DNA of 64,000 nt from Bretschneidera sinensis (Eukaryota; Streptophyta; Magnoliopsida; Brassicales; Akaniaceae), in NCBI GenBank assembly GCA_023935145.1, contig CM043702.1, positions 76,871,820 through 76,935,819 on the forward strand, in the 5' to 3' direction. The translations under genes were made by a program, and so were the position numbers. A model generated the notes under the pieces. That model saw only the letters and a program-made list of their open reading frames with translations, did no database searches and was not told the origin of the DNA. Shown here piece by piece: positions 35,043 through 47,262 of the stretch; the stretch's first letter is position 1; every line of letters starts with the position of its first letter.

Positions 35043-35098
35043 GCCACAATCTCTCGCTACCGTAGGAGTGAAGAAGTAAAAAGAACTCATCTGTAACG

Positions 35099-36852
35099 AT
35101 GCTGCCAAGAAACAGTACCAGAAGAACCAGTGAGGAGGCTCCAGCGAAGTGCTCGGCTCCCATTCAAAATGACGCTCACAGTCACCAATCCAGACTCAGG
35201 TTCCCAACGATCCCCGAGCACGACACCCCCAGAGAGCAGCATCCCCACCCCTCCAGGATCGGCTCTCCCAATGGCGGGGAAGAGGCCACCCACCTCTAGG
35301 CCCCAGTGTCTCAAGCTCAGTTCCAGGAGCTATCTAGGATGATAGCCAGCCTGGCGGCCTAGGTGAGGGCCGGAGGTCAGCCGCCTCTCTTCCCTCCTCA
35401 CCAAGCACCAGGACAAGCCGAGTCCTCCGATAGGGACGATCCCACCTATAACCGGCCTCATACTGAACCCTCACCGCGTAACAGTCGATCCAAGGAGAGC
35501 TCCTCCTCCAAAGGCAACCTCAGCTTAGACAGACGGTTTGAGGAAATGGAAGAAAAAATAGATTCGGCTCTGAGGCGCAAGGATCCCAGCCTCATGGTTG
35601 CATCTAAGACCCCTATTCACAAAAGACGTCATCGAAACCCCGCTTCCACTCAATTTCAGGATGCCTCAAGTGAGAATGTATGATGGCTCGCGGATCCTAT
35701 GGATCACCTACAGCACTACAAGACGATTATGATGCTGCACCGCCACTCAGACCTGGTCATATGCCGTGCCTTCCCTCTGACTCTTGAGAAGACAGCTAGC
35801 ACCTGGTACTCAAGGCTGAAGCTAGGAAGCATCAGCAACTTCAAATAACTCAGCTACACCTTCGCATCCCATTTCCTCAGTAGCAAGGGACCTAAGAAAA
35901 TTTCAGAGAGATTCTTCAACATCATCCAGCAGCGAGGGGAGAGGCTCCGGGCCTACATCTCCCGGTTCAATACGGCAGCATGAGAGATTCCCAACCTCGA
36001 CCCAAACGTCCAGGTGATAGCCTTCAAAAATGGATTGAGGTCGGGCATCTTCAGCTCTAAATTGACTCGGCGCCTGCCCCGAGACATGAACAAGATCCTG
36101 GCTCGGGCCGAGAAATACATGTTGGCAGAAGATGACCAAGCCTTCAAAAGAGAGAGGGAAAGGAAAGCTGAGAAAAAGAGAAAGGATCCCAAACCCCAGA
36201 AGGGGAGAGTCAAGAGGCCCCACCAGAAAAACAAGTACAGGCCCCACCTTCACGCTAACGGTTTCACTCCACTCAATGACACCCGGACAAACGTCCTCAT
36301 GCAGCTCTAAGATAAGTCCGTCCTCCAATGGCCGCCCAAGAAGCCGTATCGCGGAGGTGACCAAAGGCGTTGGTGCCGCTTCCACCAGAGTCATGGTCAC
36401 AACACTGAGGATTGTCATGACCTGAAGAAGCAGATTGAAGCTCTGATCAACCGGAGGTACTTAAAGGAATTTACCGAGCCTTGGAGAAGGGACGAGCCCA
36501 TACTACCGAAGAGAGATAATGGGCGCCCCTATCGCTAGCAAGAGCATAGGAATCCGCAAAAAAACCCAAGGGCCGAACAAGAGAGGCCTGTTCAGAAGAA
36601 ACAGAAGGTGGCCACGGCCACCCGCATCATCAAGACCATTTGCGGGGGCCCGACCGCGGGAGGTGGTTCGGGGCAGGGTAGTAAAGCCTACACCAGGGCC
36701 ATAGCTTCCATTAGCGGTCCCCACAAGAAAAGAAGAACTGAGCTAGTGATTTCCTTCACGGAGGACGATTTGAAGGACGTACACTCCCCACGACGATGGA
36801 GTGGTAGTCTCTCGATAAGTGGCAAACTGCGAAATGCGGAGGGTCCTGATTG
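35099..36852 (+). pseudogene. Retand-like gag
   Basis: ATG at 35099. One frame carries the whole of gag, interrupted by several stops (for example near 35298, 35360, 35681, 35846, 35981, 36308 and 36535). Recognisable parts are the capsid-type core (STWYSRLKLGSISNF, SERFFNIIQQRGERLRAYI), the Lys/Arg-rich tail and the knuckle CRFHQSHGHNTEDCHDLK (about 36380-36430). Near 36786 the CACTCCCCA context appears to have lost one base, since the protease lies one frame away. Gag forms the cytoplasmic particle. Confidence 0.88.
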
Positions 36853-39466
36853 ACAATGGAAGCTCGGCGGACATATTGTTCCATGAGGCTTACCAGTGTA
36901 TGGAGTTGAAGAATGGGGTTCTGGAGCCGGCTCCTGCCCCCCTCTATGGTTTCGACGATTCTCTAGTTTTTGCTGAAAGGAGCATAATCCTCCCAGTAAC
37001 CGCAGGAAATGCGCCAAGGACCTTTACAGTACAAACCACCTTCTTGGTAGTAAAGTAGCCCTCCTCGTACAATATGATCATCGGTCGACCAACCCTCAAC
37101 AAGCTAAAGGCCGTTGTTTCCACCTACCACCTGAAGGTCAAATTCCCCACTAGTGAAGGTGTAGGAGTAATCAGAGGAGACCAAAAGCTCTCCCGGGCCT
37201 GCTACCTAAATGCGATCAGAGGAGGAAAGAAGACAGAGGCCCTGCCCCTTGAGGTGGAGGACCTCAGAGATGAAATGAGGACACTTAAGAGATGATCCAT
37301 GAAGGAATTGACTGCTGTATCCCTCGGGGAAGACCCCTCCCGAACTGTCCAAATAGGCGCGAACCTCTTCTTGGAACACAGAGATGAACTCCTCTCTCTG
37401 CTCTAGAAGAATAGAGACCTGTTTGCTTGGTCAGCCTCGGACATGCCAGGGATCAGCCCTGGGATTATCAAGCATCGCCTAAACATAGACCTCTGGTACA
37501 AGCCGATCATCCAGAGGAAGAGGGCTTTCGCCCCTGAACGACAGACGACGATTAACACAGAGGTGGATAAGCTATTAGAAGCCGGCTTTATCAGGGAGGT
37601 AAGATACCCGGAGTGGGTGTCTAACGTGGTAATGGTCCGCAAGGCCAGCGGCAAATGACACATTTGCATTGACTTCACCGACCTGAATAAAGCCTGCTCG
37701 AAGGACAGCTTCCCTCTTCCCCGGATTGACCAGCTGGTAGACGCGACCTTAGGGCATGAACTCCTCTCTTTCATGGATGTATACTCTGGCTACAATCAGA
37801 TCTTCATGCATAAGTCAAACCAAGATAAGACCGCCTTCATCACTGATCGAGGGCTATAGTGTTACAAGGTCATGCCCTTCGGACTCAAGAACGCTGGGGC
37901 AACCTATCAGAGGCTGGTAAACAAAATCTTCAAAGAGCAGATTGGGCGGAACATGGAGGTTTACGTGGATGATATGCTGGTTAAGAGCACTGAGGCTCGG
38001 AGCCACTGCTCCGACCTGGAAGAAGCGTTCGGGGTATTGAACCGGCATAACATGAGGCTGAATCTATCCAAGTGTGCATTCGGAGTAACTGAAGGAAAAT
38101 TCCTAGGGTTTATGGTCACCTAGAGAGGAATAGAGGCCAATATGGAGAAGATAAAGGCCATCCTTGATATGACCCCTCCCTAGTCTGTAAAAAAAGTCCA
38201 ACGGCTCACCGACCGAGTCACCGCTCTGAACCGCTTCATGTCTAAGTCAGCAGAAATGTGCCTTCCTTTTTTAAGACCATCAAGAAGGCCAAAGATTTCT
38301 CCAGATCGAAAGACTGTCAAAAAGCTTTTGATGATTTAAAGAAGTATTTGAGCCAACCACCACTCCTGACCAAGCCACTCCAGGGAGAGGAGCTCTTCCT
38401 CTATTTGTCGGTCGGCCAGAGTATTGTGGCCTCTGTCCTGATACAAGAAGAAGTGGGCGTCCAGAAACCCATCTACTATGTCAGTAGAATTCTCCATGAA
38501 GCCGAGACCAGATATCCTCCTATCGAAAAGATGGCTTATGCCCTGGTTGTGGCAGCACGAAAACTCCGATCTTATTTTCAGGTGCACACCATCGTCCTTC
38601 TAACAGATCAACCCTTGAGGAAAATCCTGCATAACCCAAGTGTTTCCGGAAGAATGGTGAAGTGGGCGGTAGAATTAGGAGAGTTTGACATTCGCTACCG
38701 GCCCCGACAAGCGATTAAAGGCCAGGCTCTGGCTGATTTCATCGTGGAGACGACTTTGTCCATAGACCCGGACGAATCCACGACGTCCGTGCCCAATGGA
38801 GCGTCTCTAATATGGACCCTTCATATAGATGGATCTTCTAATTCACTAGGGAGCGGAGTAGGGATCATCCCCTGCAGTCCGAAAGGCTTTACAATCGAGT
38901 ACACCTTAAGGTTCTGGTTCAAGACCTCCAATAATGAAGCAGAGTACGAAGCTCTCCTAGCCGATCTAAGGTTGGCCAAGGCATTGGCCGTGGAGGTTTT
39001 TGACGCGTTCAGTGAATCTCAATTGGTGGTGAATCAGGTAATGGGAGAGTTTGAAGCCAAGGGAGATAAGCTCGCCCAATACCTTCAAAAGGTGAAGGAA
39101 TTAACCACTATGTTCAAAATATTTCGGATAACTTAGATCCCTCGAGCCGAGAACTCCAAAACAGACGCCCTGGCCAACTTGGCCTCCTCCTAGCACCTGA
39201 AGACCAACAGAGCTGTCTATTAGGAAACTCTATCCTCACCAAGCATAGATGAAGCTCCAGTCTTGCCAGTAGAAGAGGGACCCACATGGATGGATCCAAT
39301 CCTCCAGTATCTAAAGGATGGCGCGGTGCCCGAGCAAAAGGATCAAGCCAGGAGACTAATCTCCCGTGCCTCGAGGTACACCATTTTGGAAGGGCAGTTA
39401 TACAAGAGGGCCCTGACCATGCCTTACCTGTGATGCCTCGGGCCCAGAGAGGCCGATTACGCCCTA
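36819..39466 (+). pseudogene. Retand-like pol part 1: protease, RT, RNase H
   Basis: The protease has LIDNGSSADILF (D-N-G in place of D-S-G, usual in this lineage). RT has FAPERQTTINTEVDKLLEAGFI, VDATLGHELLSFMDVYSGYNQI and the catalytic YVDDML (about 37960). RNase H includes LHIDGSSNSLGSG and NNEAEYEALL. In-frame stops occur, for example near 37656 and 37857. A one-base loss in the T-tract near 38265 shifts the frame for 38258-39136. The segment ends in the integrase N-terminus (CLGPREADYAL), where the Athila is inserted; the rest resumes at 51188. Confidence 0.9.
39462..39466. other. Target duplication CCCTA, left copy
   Basis: CCCTA at 39462-39466 is repeated at 51188-51192 and brackets the Athila insertion exactly. 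Confidence 0.95.
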
Positions 39467-40835
39467 TGATAGACGCTTAAATATACATATTTAAGCCCCC
39501 TTATTTACACTTGTTAGATCATTTATTACATTAATTTGGTATCTTTTACTCCATTTGTGTGTTTTACATGTTTTTATAGGGTCTTGGAGAAAAAGAAGCA
39601 GTTTTGGCACTTTAAGGAAGAAATCTAGAAGCCCTGGAGCACTTTCTGGACAAAGTGCGATCGAGCGCACATGCAGTGCGATCGAGCGCACATATAATCA
39701 TGCGCACACTTGTAGAATCGAGCACAACTTGCGATCGAGAGCAAGGCCACATGCGATCGAGCACAACTTGCGATCGAGCGCAAGGCCACATGCGATCGAG
39801 CGCAAAGATACGGGCGTGAACAGTAAACTGCAGAACCTTATTTTGGAAAATACAAGATTTTCGTTTTAGGAAAGTTTAGGACTCATGGGTCTATTAGGAA
39901 TTCTCAAAGACCTATAAATACACTTGTAACTCACACACAAAAGGACACCTTAGATAGAAAACACTTTTCTCTTTTCTTCTTTTGGAGTGGAGAGCTTGGG
40001 AGAGAATTGACGCCTCTTCTCTTGGGTTTATTCTTCTCCCTTATGTTTTGTTTAATTATGTTTACTTCAGTTAGTATGTGTAACTAACTCTCTTATAGGG
40101 CTCGATTGAAGCCCTAGTTATGCATTCCCATATTTTTATTCATTGATTAAATCTTTGCATAGCTTATTATGTTACTTAACTTGATTAACACCTGTGCTTA
40201 TTTACATTCCTCATATGTATGTGTAAGGCCAACGTATGCATGTGGTATGGATAGGTTAGTTAGATCAATTTGGATGACCGAGTCCTGGGTCTAACATTAG
40301 TAACAAGGGACCATCTTATCCGGATACCTGGGTTAATCAACATGGGAAACCGGGAGTAGATACCATGCCCTAGGTCTCATGTGGTTGTCGATTTCCACAG
40401 TACCTATGCTTTCTTAAGGAACAACTCAAGCAGATACCATGCTGAATCCCTTAAGGAAGAAAAGAGTTAGAGTAGATACCATGCCTAACTCGTTGCTTAG
40501 GGAAATCAATAGCTTAAGGAGTAGATACCATGCCTTTAGGTTGGCAACCAGTAGGTACACATAATATGGCTAGAGCACTGATACTTTATACAAAATCGGG
40601 AATGTATGACTAGTGGTGGATATCAAAGCCCTATGTCTTTATTATTATCAAATCACCCTTCAGTTTATTATTTCTATCTTTTTACATTGCAATTATAATT
40701 CTAAATCGAACTTTACCAATCCCTGTGGAGATGATCTTGCATTCGCACACTATGCTACACTATTGACCTTGTGCACTTGCAAGTAAAACAAGTGCGATTA
40801 TTTACCCATTTATTTAGGTATATTATCGCACAACA
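39467..40835 (+). repeat. Athila 5' LTR
   Basis: Starts TGATAGACGC, ends CGCACAACA. U3 contains about seven CGATCGAG-type palindromes at 39655-39810, then a TATA box TATAAATA at 39913-39920. The downstream part contains AGTAGATACCATGCC-type short repeats (about 40350-40540). Confidence 0.95.
39655..39810 (+). promoter_or_regulatory. Palindrome array in Athila U3
   Basis: About seven spaced copies of TGCGATCGAGCGCA or close variants, 100-260 bp upstream of the TATA box. The perfect form TGCGATCGATCGCA is its own reverse complement. The second LTR has the same array at 50005-50155. Confidence 0.7.
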
Positions 40836-40841
40836 AGTTTT

Positions 40842-40859
40842 TGGCGCCATTGCCGGGGA
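40842..40859 (+). promoter_or_regulatory. Athila primer binding site, tRNA-Asp type
   Basis: TGGCGCCATTGCCGGGGA, one mismatch to the tRNA-Asp 3' end, six bases after the LTR. Confidence 0.9.
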
Positions 40860-41103
40860 TTGCGCTAAAAGTTCCTTTTAGGATTACTTTCATTTTATCA
40901 TTATTATTATTTTATTTTTACCATCTTTTATCAAAACTTAAATCAAGTTATTTTTTTGTTTCAGGTACTTCACGAAACCTTACTTGCACTTTCTGTGGAA
41001 ATTGCGATCGATCGCAAGCTCCTGTGCGATCGAGCGCATTTAGGGCAGAGAGTACCCGAGCAGTAGAGTTGCACTGCTGCACTAAAACTGTTTTTTCTGC
41101 TTT
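40860..41103 (+). other. Athila leader
   Basis: T-rich tract ending in a splice-acceptor-like TTTTTTTGTTTCAG (about 40951-40964), palindromes at 41004-41042, then the gag ATG. The same arrangement is in the 6750-11692 element. No donor was assigned. Confidence 0.55.
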
Positions 41104-44100
41104 ATGCACGGACTTCGATCCCGACATCCGGAATTCTTTTCCCTTGATCCCGAGCTGGAACGGACCATCCGACAAAGGCTTAGGGACAACTTTGAGGAGA
41201 ACAAAGGAGAAATCGAGAACGAAACACAAATGGCGGAACAGCTCGAAAACCAGCAACCACCTGCACGAGTTCCAATGAAGCACTCCTTCATCCCTCGGAA
41301 CATCGATCAACCATCATGCATCGCATATTAACCTGAGGCAGTGGGAAATTATTACATATCTCCGCAAATCTTGAATGCCTTGACGCATTTTAGGGGAACT
41401 CCTAATGAAGATCCACACTTACATCTTCGAGAATTTTTTGATCTTTGCAAGTTTCAGCACATACAAGGACTAGACCAAGAAGGAATAAGGTTAATTCTAT
41501 TCCCTTTTTCCTTAAAAGATAATGCTAAACTTTGGTATAATTCCTTGCCTGCAGTTTCCATCCACACTTGGGAGGAGTTAGCAAGCAAATTCTTGAGGAA
41601 ATTCTTCCCAGCCCAAAAGACAAGACAAATGAGGAAGGAGATCCAATCCTTCCAACAAAAGGATGGGGACCTTTTCTTCGAAGCATGAGGACACTTCAAT
41701 GAATTGCTACTCAAATGCCCACATCACAACCTACCTCAAGATGAACTGGTACAAGCATTCTACGAAGGTTTAAATGATACTAATAAATGTATTGTTGATT
41801 CAGGTTGTGGAGGAGTCCTTATGGAGAAAAGCAGCGAAGAGGCAATGGAACTGTTTGAAACCCTCAGCGAACACACTCAGCAATTCTCCTCTCGAGGTAG
41901 ACATATGACCAAAGGTAAAGGAGTGTATGAGGTAAATATGAATGGAGGATCTTCCCCTCAAATGGCTGCAATGGAAAGAAAACTAGAGTTATTGGTAAAA
42001 GCCATGGCTGCTCAAACTACCTCAGCTACTCCACTACAGGTATGTGCGATATGCTCTCAATATGATCACAATACTAATGCTTGTCCTTTATCTGCAGATC
42101 CGGAGCAAGCAAATTATGTGGTACCCAACAACTATCCGCCAAAGAATAACCCATATGCAAACACCTACAATCTTGGATGGCGGAATCACCCAAATTTCTC
42201 ATGGAGCAACAATCAAAACAACCAAGGACAGCAACGAAATCAGCAGCCCACTGCCCATGCTAATTCTGAACAAAAAAAAAACGACCTCGAAAGTCTAGTA
42301 AAACAACTGATGACATCGCAAGAACAGTTCATGACTCAGCAAAAACAAACCAATGCGGCATATGAGCAAGCAATTCAAAGACTAGAGGTACAAATGGGAC
42401 AATTAGCTAAAGAGCTCAGTAGCAGAAAGTAAGGAGAGCTCCCAGCTCAAACACTACCCAACCCTGGTGGGCATCAACAACTAAAAGCTGTCACAACCTT
42501 AAGAAATGGTAAGGTGATTGGATCCGATGAGCTTACAGCACCGTCCAAAGAAACACCATCAGCATCAAGGGTAAGTGAGACGGAGAAGGTGAATGCACCA
42601 CCCTTCCCGCAAAGGTTAGTAAAACAAAAGAAAGACAATAAACTGCTTGATATTTTTGAGACCTTGCGGAAAGTTGAAATTAATAATCCATTACTAGATG
42701 CAATTCACCAAATACCTGCTTATGCTAAATTCCTAAAAGATTGTTGTACTCATAAAAGAAAATTTCAAGAACATGAGACTGTAGCATTAACTGAGGAGGT
42801 AAGTGCTGTACTACTTAGGAAACTCCTACCAAAACTGACAGACCCGGGTAGTTTTACCATACCCTGTAGGATAGGTGATCAACTGTTTGACAAGGCATTA
42901 CTAGACTTAGGAGCAGGGGTAAACTTGCTACCTTACACAGTATTCGAAACCCTAGGTTTGGGGGAGCTACAGCCGACTTCTATTACCTTACAGTTGGCAG
43001 ATAGGAGTATTAAAAGACCTAGAGGTATTCTCGAGGATGTCTTAGTAAAAGTTGGCAAGTTCATTCTACCTGCAGATTTTATTGTATTAGACATGGAAGA
43101 ATGCCCTATGCCATTACCTTTACCTATTATACTAGGGAGACCTTTCATGAGGACTGCCGACACTAAAATCTGTGTGAAAAAGGGTATAGTAAGTATGAAA
43201 ATTAATGGTGAGAAGATAGAATTTAAAATATTTGATGCAATAAAGTTTCCTCAAGATGACTTTGACTGCTTTAATGTTTGTATGATACAAAACTTTGTTG
43301 AGCAAGCATTTCAGGTCCAACACATTGATTCATTGGAGACTACTCTCACCAATAGCTTCACTGAGATGGATATTGAGCAAGAATATGAAAATCTTACTGA
43401 TGACATCGTCACAGCTGTGCACCATCTTGCAACCTCTCCTAAATACTCCAGTATGTATCCTCCTCCATTTGAAATTCTCATACCTACTAATACTACTCTT
43501 CTTCCATCCATTGTGCAGGCACCAACATTGGAGCTCAAACAGCTACCTGAGCATCTCATATACGCCTATTTGGGAGAACATGAGACCTTACCTGTGATAA
43601 TTGCTGCCAACTTAAGTAGTGGAGAAGAAGGGAAGCTATTAAGAGTTCTTAGGGAGCATAAAACTGCTATTGGGTGAACCATTGCTGACATTAAGGGGAT
43701 AAGTCCAGCAAAGTGCATGCATAACATCTACCTTGAAGAGGAAGCACGGCCCACTCGAGATGCTCAAAGAAGACTTAACCCACACATGAAGGAGGTAGTA
43801 AAGGCCGAGATACTAAAGCTACTAGATGTCGGCATCATCTACCCTATATCGGATAGCAAATGGGTAAGTCCAGTCCAAGTCGTTCCCAAAAAGAGTGGGA
43901 TTACTGTGGTAAAAAATGAAAATGAAGAGCTTATACCTACACGAAAAACAACGGGTTGGAGAGTATGCATTGATTACCGGAGGTTAAACAAAGTAACTAG
44001 AAAAGACCATTTTCCCCTGCCATTCATTGATCAAATGCTAGAAAGATTAGCCGGTCATAGTTATTACTGCTTCTTGGATGGATATAGTGGATACAATCAA

Positions 44101-46491
44101 ATCGCCATAGCACCTGAGGATCAAGAAAAGACTACATTCACATGTCCTTTCGGTACATTTGCTTATAGAAGAATGCCATTCGGTTTCTGCAACGCACCAG
44201 CCACTTTTCAAAGATGTATGATGAGCATTTTTTTCGATATGGTAGAGAAATATATTGAGGTATTCATGGATGATTTCAGTGTCTTTGGATCTACTTTCGA
44301 TGAGTGCCTAAATCATTTGGAAAATGTCCTAAGGAGATGTGAAGAAACTAATCTAGTACTGAATTGGGAGAAATGTCACTTCATGGTTCAACAAGGTATT
44401 GTGTTGGGTCACTCCATCTCAGACAAAGGTATTGAAGTAGATAAGGCTAAGGTTGACATCATTTCAAAGCTACCTCCCCCTCTCACGGTCAAGGGCATTA
44501 GAAGCTTCCTCGGACATGCGGGTTTTTATAGAAGATTCATAAAAGACTTCTCCAAAATCTCAAGACCCCTTTGTGCACTATTGACTAAAGATACCAAGTT
44601 CGAATGGAGTGAAGATTGTATGCAAGCTTTCAACACCTTGAAGAACGTTCTCACCTCTGCCCCAATAATGATGGCACCAGATTGGAATCTACCTTTTGAA
44701 TTAATGTGTGATGCCAGTGACTTCGCCTTGGGAGCTGTCTTGGGTCAAAGAAACAATAAGGTACCTCATGCTATTTACTATGCTTATAAAACACTAAATG
44801 ATGCTCAGCTCAACTATTCTACTACTGAAAAAGAATTGTTAGCTGTTATTTTTGCTTTAGAGAAGTTTAGATCGTATCTTATTGGTTCTAAAGTTATTGT
44901 ATTCACTGACCATGCTGCTTTGAGATATTTGTTTTCTAAGAAAGATGCAAAGCCTAGGCTAATCAGATGGATACTCTTACTCCAAGAATTTGACTTAGAA
45001 ATCAAGGACAAGAAGGGCAGTGAGAATGTAGTTGCGGATCAATTGTCAAGACTCCCATATGAAAGTGATGATAAAAAGTTTCCCTTAAATGAGAACTTTC
45101 CCGATGAACAACTATTTGCACTTGAGGTAAAACTTCCATGGTATGCTGATATAATTAATTATCTAACTGTTAAAATTTTTCCCCCAGGTATGATCACTCA
45201 AGAAAAGAAACGGCTAATATCTCTATCAAGACACTACATATGGGATGACCCATACCTTTTCAAGATCTGCCCTGATCAAATCGTCAGAAGATGTGTCCCA
45301 GAAGAGGAACATTCGAGCTTGTTGAAACATTGCCATCAGTTGGCTTGTGGAGGTCATTTTGGAGCAAAACGAACAGCTCTTAAGGTACTCCAATATGGTT
45401 TCTATTGGCCAAAGTTATTTAAAGATGCTTTCTCCTTTTGCAGCTCATGTGATAGATGCCAGCGAACAGGTAACATTTCTTCCCGAAATCAAATGCCCTT
45501 ACAATATATTCATATAGTAGAACCCTTTGATGTATGGGGCATTGATTTCATGGGACATTTTCCTAATTCATTTAGCTATTTATATATTCTTGTGGGTGTG
45601 GATTATGTGTCTAAATGGGTTGAGGCTGTTCCCTCAAGGACTAATGATCACAAAGTGGTTATCGAGTTTCTGCAGGCTAACATTTTTACTAGGTTTGGAA
45701 CTCCAAGAGCGATCATCAGTGATGGGGGCAGCCACTTCCATCATCGTTCTTTCTCCGAACTACTCCTAAAATATGGGATTACTCATAGAGTTGGCATTCC
45801 TTATCATCCTTAAACCAGTGGCCAAGTCGAAATAAGCAACCGAGAAATCAAGGGAATCCTAGAACGGACAGTAAAGCCAAATCGGAAGGATTGGTCTCTA
45901 CGCTTAAACGACGCTCTATGGGCATATAGAACAGCTTATAAGACTCCAATTGGCGTGTCTCCCTACCGCCTCGTCTTTGGAAAATCATGCCACCTCCCGG
46001 TGGAATTAGAACATCGAGCATATTGGGCCATTAAGCAGTTCAACTTTGACATGAAGCAAGCGGGTGAGAAAAGGAAACTGTATCTAAATGAGCTTGAAGA
46101 ATTGAGATATGAGGCCTATGAGAATGCAAAGTTATACAAAGAACGGACAAAAGCTTATCATGACAAACAACTAGTCCGGAAAGAGTTTCATGTAGGACAA
46201 AAGGTGCTGCTATATGACTCACGATTAAGGCTGTTCCCAGGCAAGCTGAAATCCAGATGGTATGGTCCGTACATGGTCACCAAGGTCTTCCCTCATGGGG
46301 CATTAGAAGTCTGTGGTCCCAACAGAAATCAACCTTTTACAATCAATGGACACAGAGCCAAGCCATACCTTGACACTAAATTCCTTCCAAGAAATGAAGA
46401 CTTGGCACTTGAATCAGTCCAGGATACAACTGAAACACAAGCACTAGAGCTCCAAGAGGTGGACTCTAGGTGTTTCCCTCCAAACAACTAG
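41104..46491 (+). pseudogene. Athila gag-pol polyprotein, five stop codons
   Basis: One frame of 1795 codons. Gag covers residues 1-440, with the capsid-like FPAQKTRQMRKEIQSF and Cys motif CAICSQYDHNTNACP near residue 314. The protease site LDLGAG is near 600. The RT box FMDDF is at 1054-1058 after [12 protein letters not shown]. RNase H ([12 protein letters not shown]) is near 1203. The integrase HHCC is near 1409-1450 ([18 protein letters not shown]), followed by the core ([24 protein letters not shown]). The breaks are TAA 41329, TGA 41686, TAA 42430, TGA 43675 and TAA 45811. By context three look like CAA-to-TAA or TGG-to-TGA changes plus one TGG-to-TGA; the one at 42430 sits where the relative at 8518 has TTG. 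Function when whole: particle formation, reverse transcription and integration. Confidence 0.95.
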
Positions 46492-46663
46492 CACGGTCGC
46501 GGAAGAGAGTGCTTGAGCAAAGTAAAAATTTAATCATCTATTAACGCTCAAGCACCTCTAGTAAGGTTAGTGGTACTGAAGCCACTAACAACTGGTAAGG
46601 TTGTATTGTTTCAATTAGTCATTCTTTTTAAAGTAAGTTTTTAATTATACTTATCTGCCACAC

Positions 46664-46749
46664 TTGCGATCGATCGCACCCTTCAGTGCGATCGAGCGCA
46701 AAAGTGCGGTGTGATCGAGCGCACTTGAGGCAGAGACATTTATAAAAAT
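46664..46749 (+). promoter_or_regulatory. Possible internal promoter for Athila ORF3
   Basis: Three CGATCG/GATCGAG palindromes are followed within about 15 bp by TATAAAAAT. The LTR U3 has the same order (palindromes, then TATAAATA), although with about 100 bp between. Confidence 0.4.
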
Positions 46750-46980
46750 TGAACTCACTCACTCACTCACTTCCCTCACTCACGTCACTCGCCCCTTGCA
46801 CATTTGCTCTCACTCACATTGGCTCTCACTCTCACTCGCACACAACTCCACCACCCACATCACCTTACCTCACACCTAACCAGCACAACACCTCATCATC
46901 ACCTTACCCTCACCGCCGTCCTCCACCAGCACCGCCGTCAACCCCCCTCCCTATTCACATTCCGTCATACATTGCACAAG

Positions 46981-47074
46981 GTATTATACACATACACGAA
47001 TTTTAAATAGAAACTATGATTTCCTTTTACATATACATTGTTGTGTGTTTGATTGAATGATTGTTTGGTTGCAG
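46981..47074 (+). other. Candidate intron upstream of ORF3
   Basis: ACAAG|GTATTATAC at the donor side and TTGTTTGGTTGCAG|GAGG at the acceptor side. It is 94 bp and AT-rich with a T-rich end, a size and composition normal for plants. The prediction rests on sequence only. Confidence 0.45.
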
Positions 47075-47262
47075 GAGGGGTAGGAACAAGTTCCACATTG
47101 CACAGATTATAGCTTGCCTGTTTGGTGCACATAAGCTGTTCGACGTAATTCCTGACCGGGTGCGATCGAGCGCAAGGTTGTTGCGATCGAGCGCATAGAC
47201 AGTGTGCGATCGAGCGCACACCACTGAGATCGATCGCAAATCAGCCAGAAGCCAAGCCCAGC

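Larger units (their letters stand above)
46492..47262 (+). other. Pol-ORF3 spacer with promoter-like features
   Basis: No protein is supported. The order is: a palindrome cluster (46664-46725), TATA-like TATAAAAAT at 46741-46749, a CT-rich tract of TCAC repeats (46756-46835), a GT...AG intron-like segment (46981-47074), a second palindrome cluster (47157-47240) and the ORF3 ATG. The CT-rich ORFs here are low complexity. Confidence 0.55.

Noticed and set aside
35903..36418. 171-codon minus-strand ORF
   Set aside because: Shadow of the Retand gag frame on the opposite strand; the plus strand has clear gag motifs.
39655..39810. Spaced palindromes as a CRISPR array
   Set aside because: Spacing is irregular, spacers are not unique, and the array sits in a plant retrotransposon U3.
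46749..47010. CT-rich ORFs between Athila pol and ORF3
   Set aside because: Products of TCAC-type simple repeats; two overlapping frames give similar His/Ser/Pro/Thr-rich strings.
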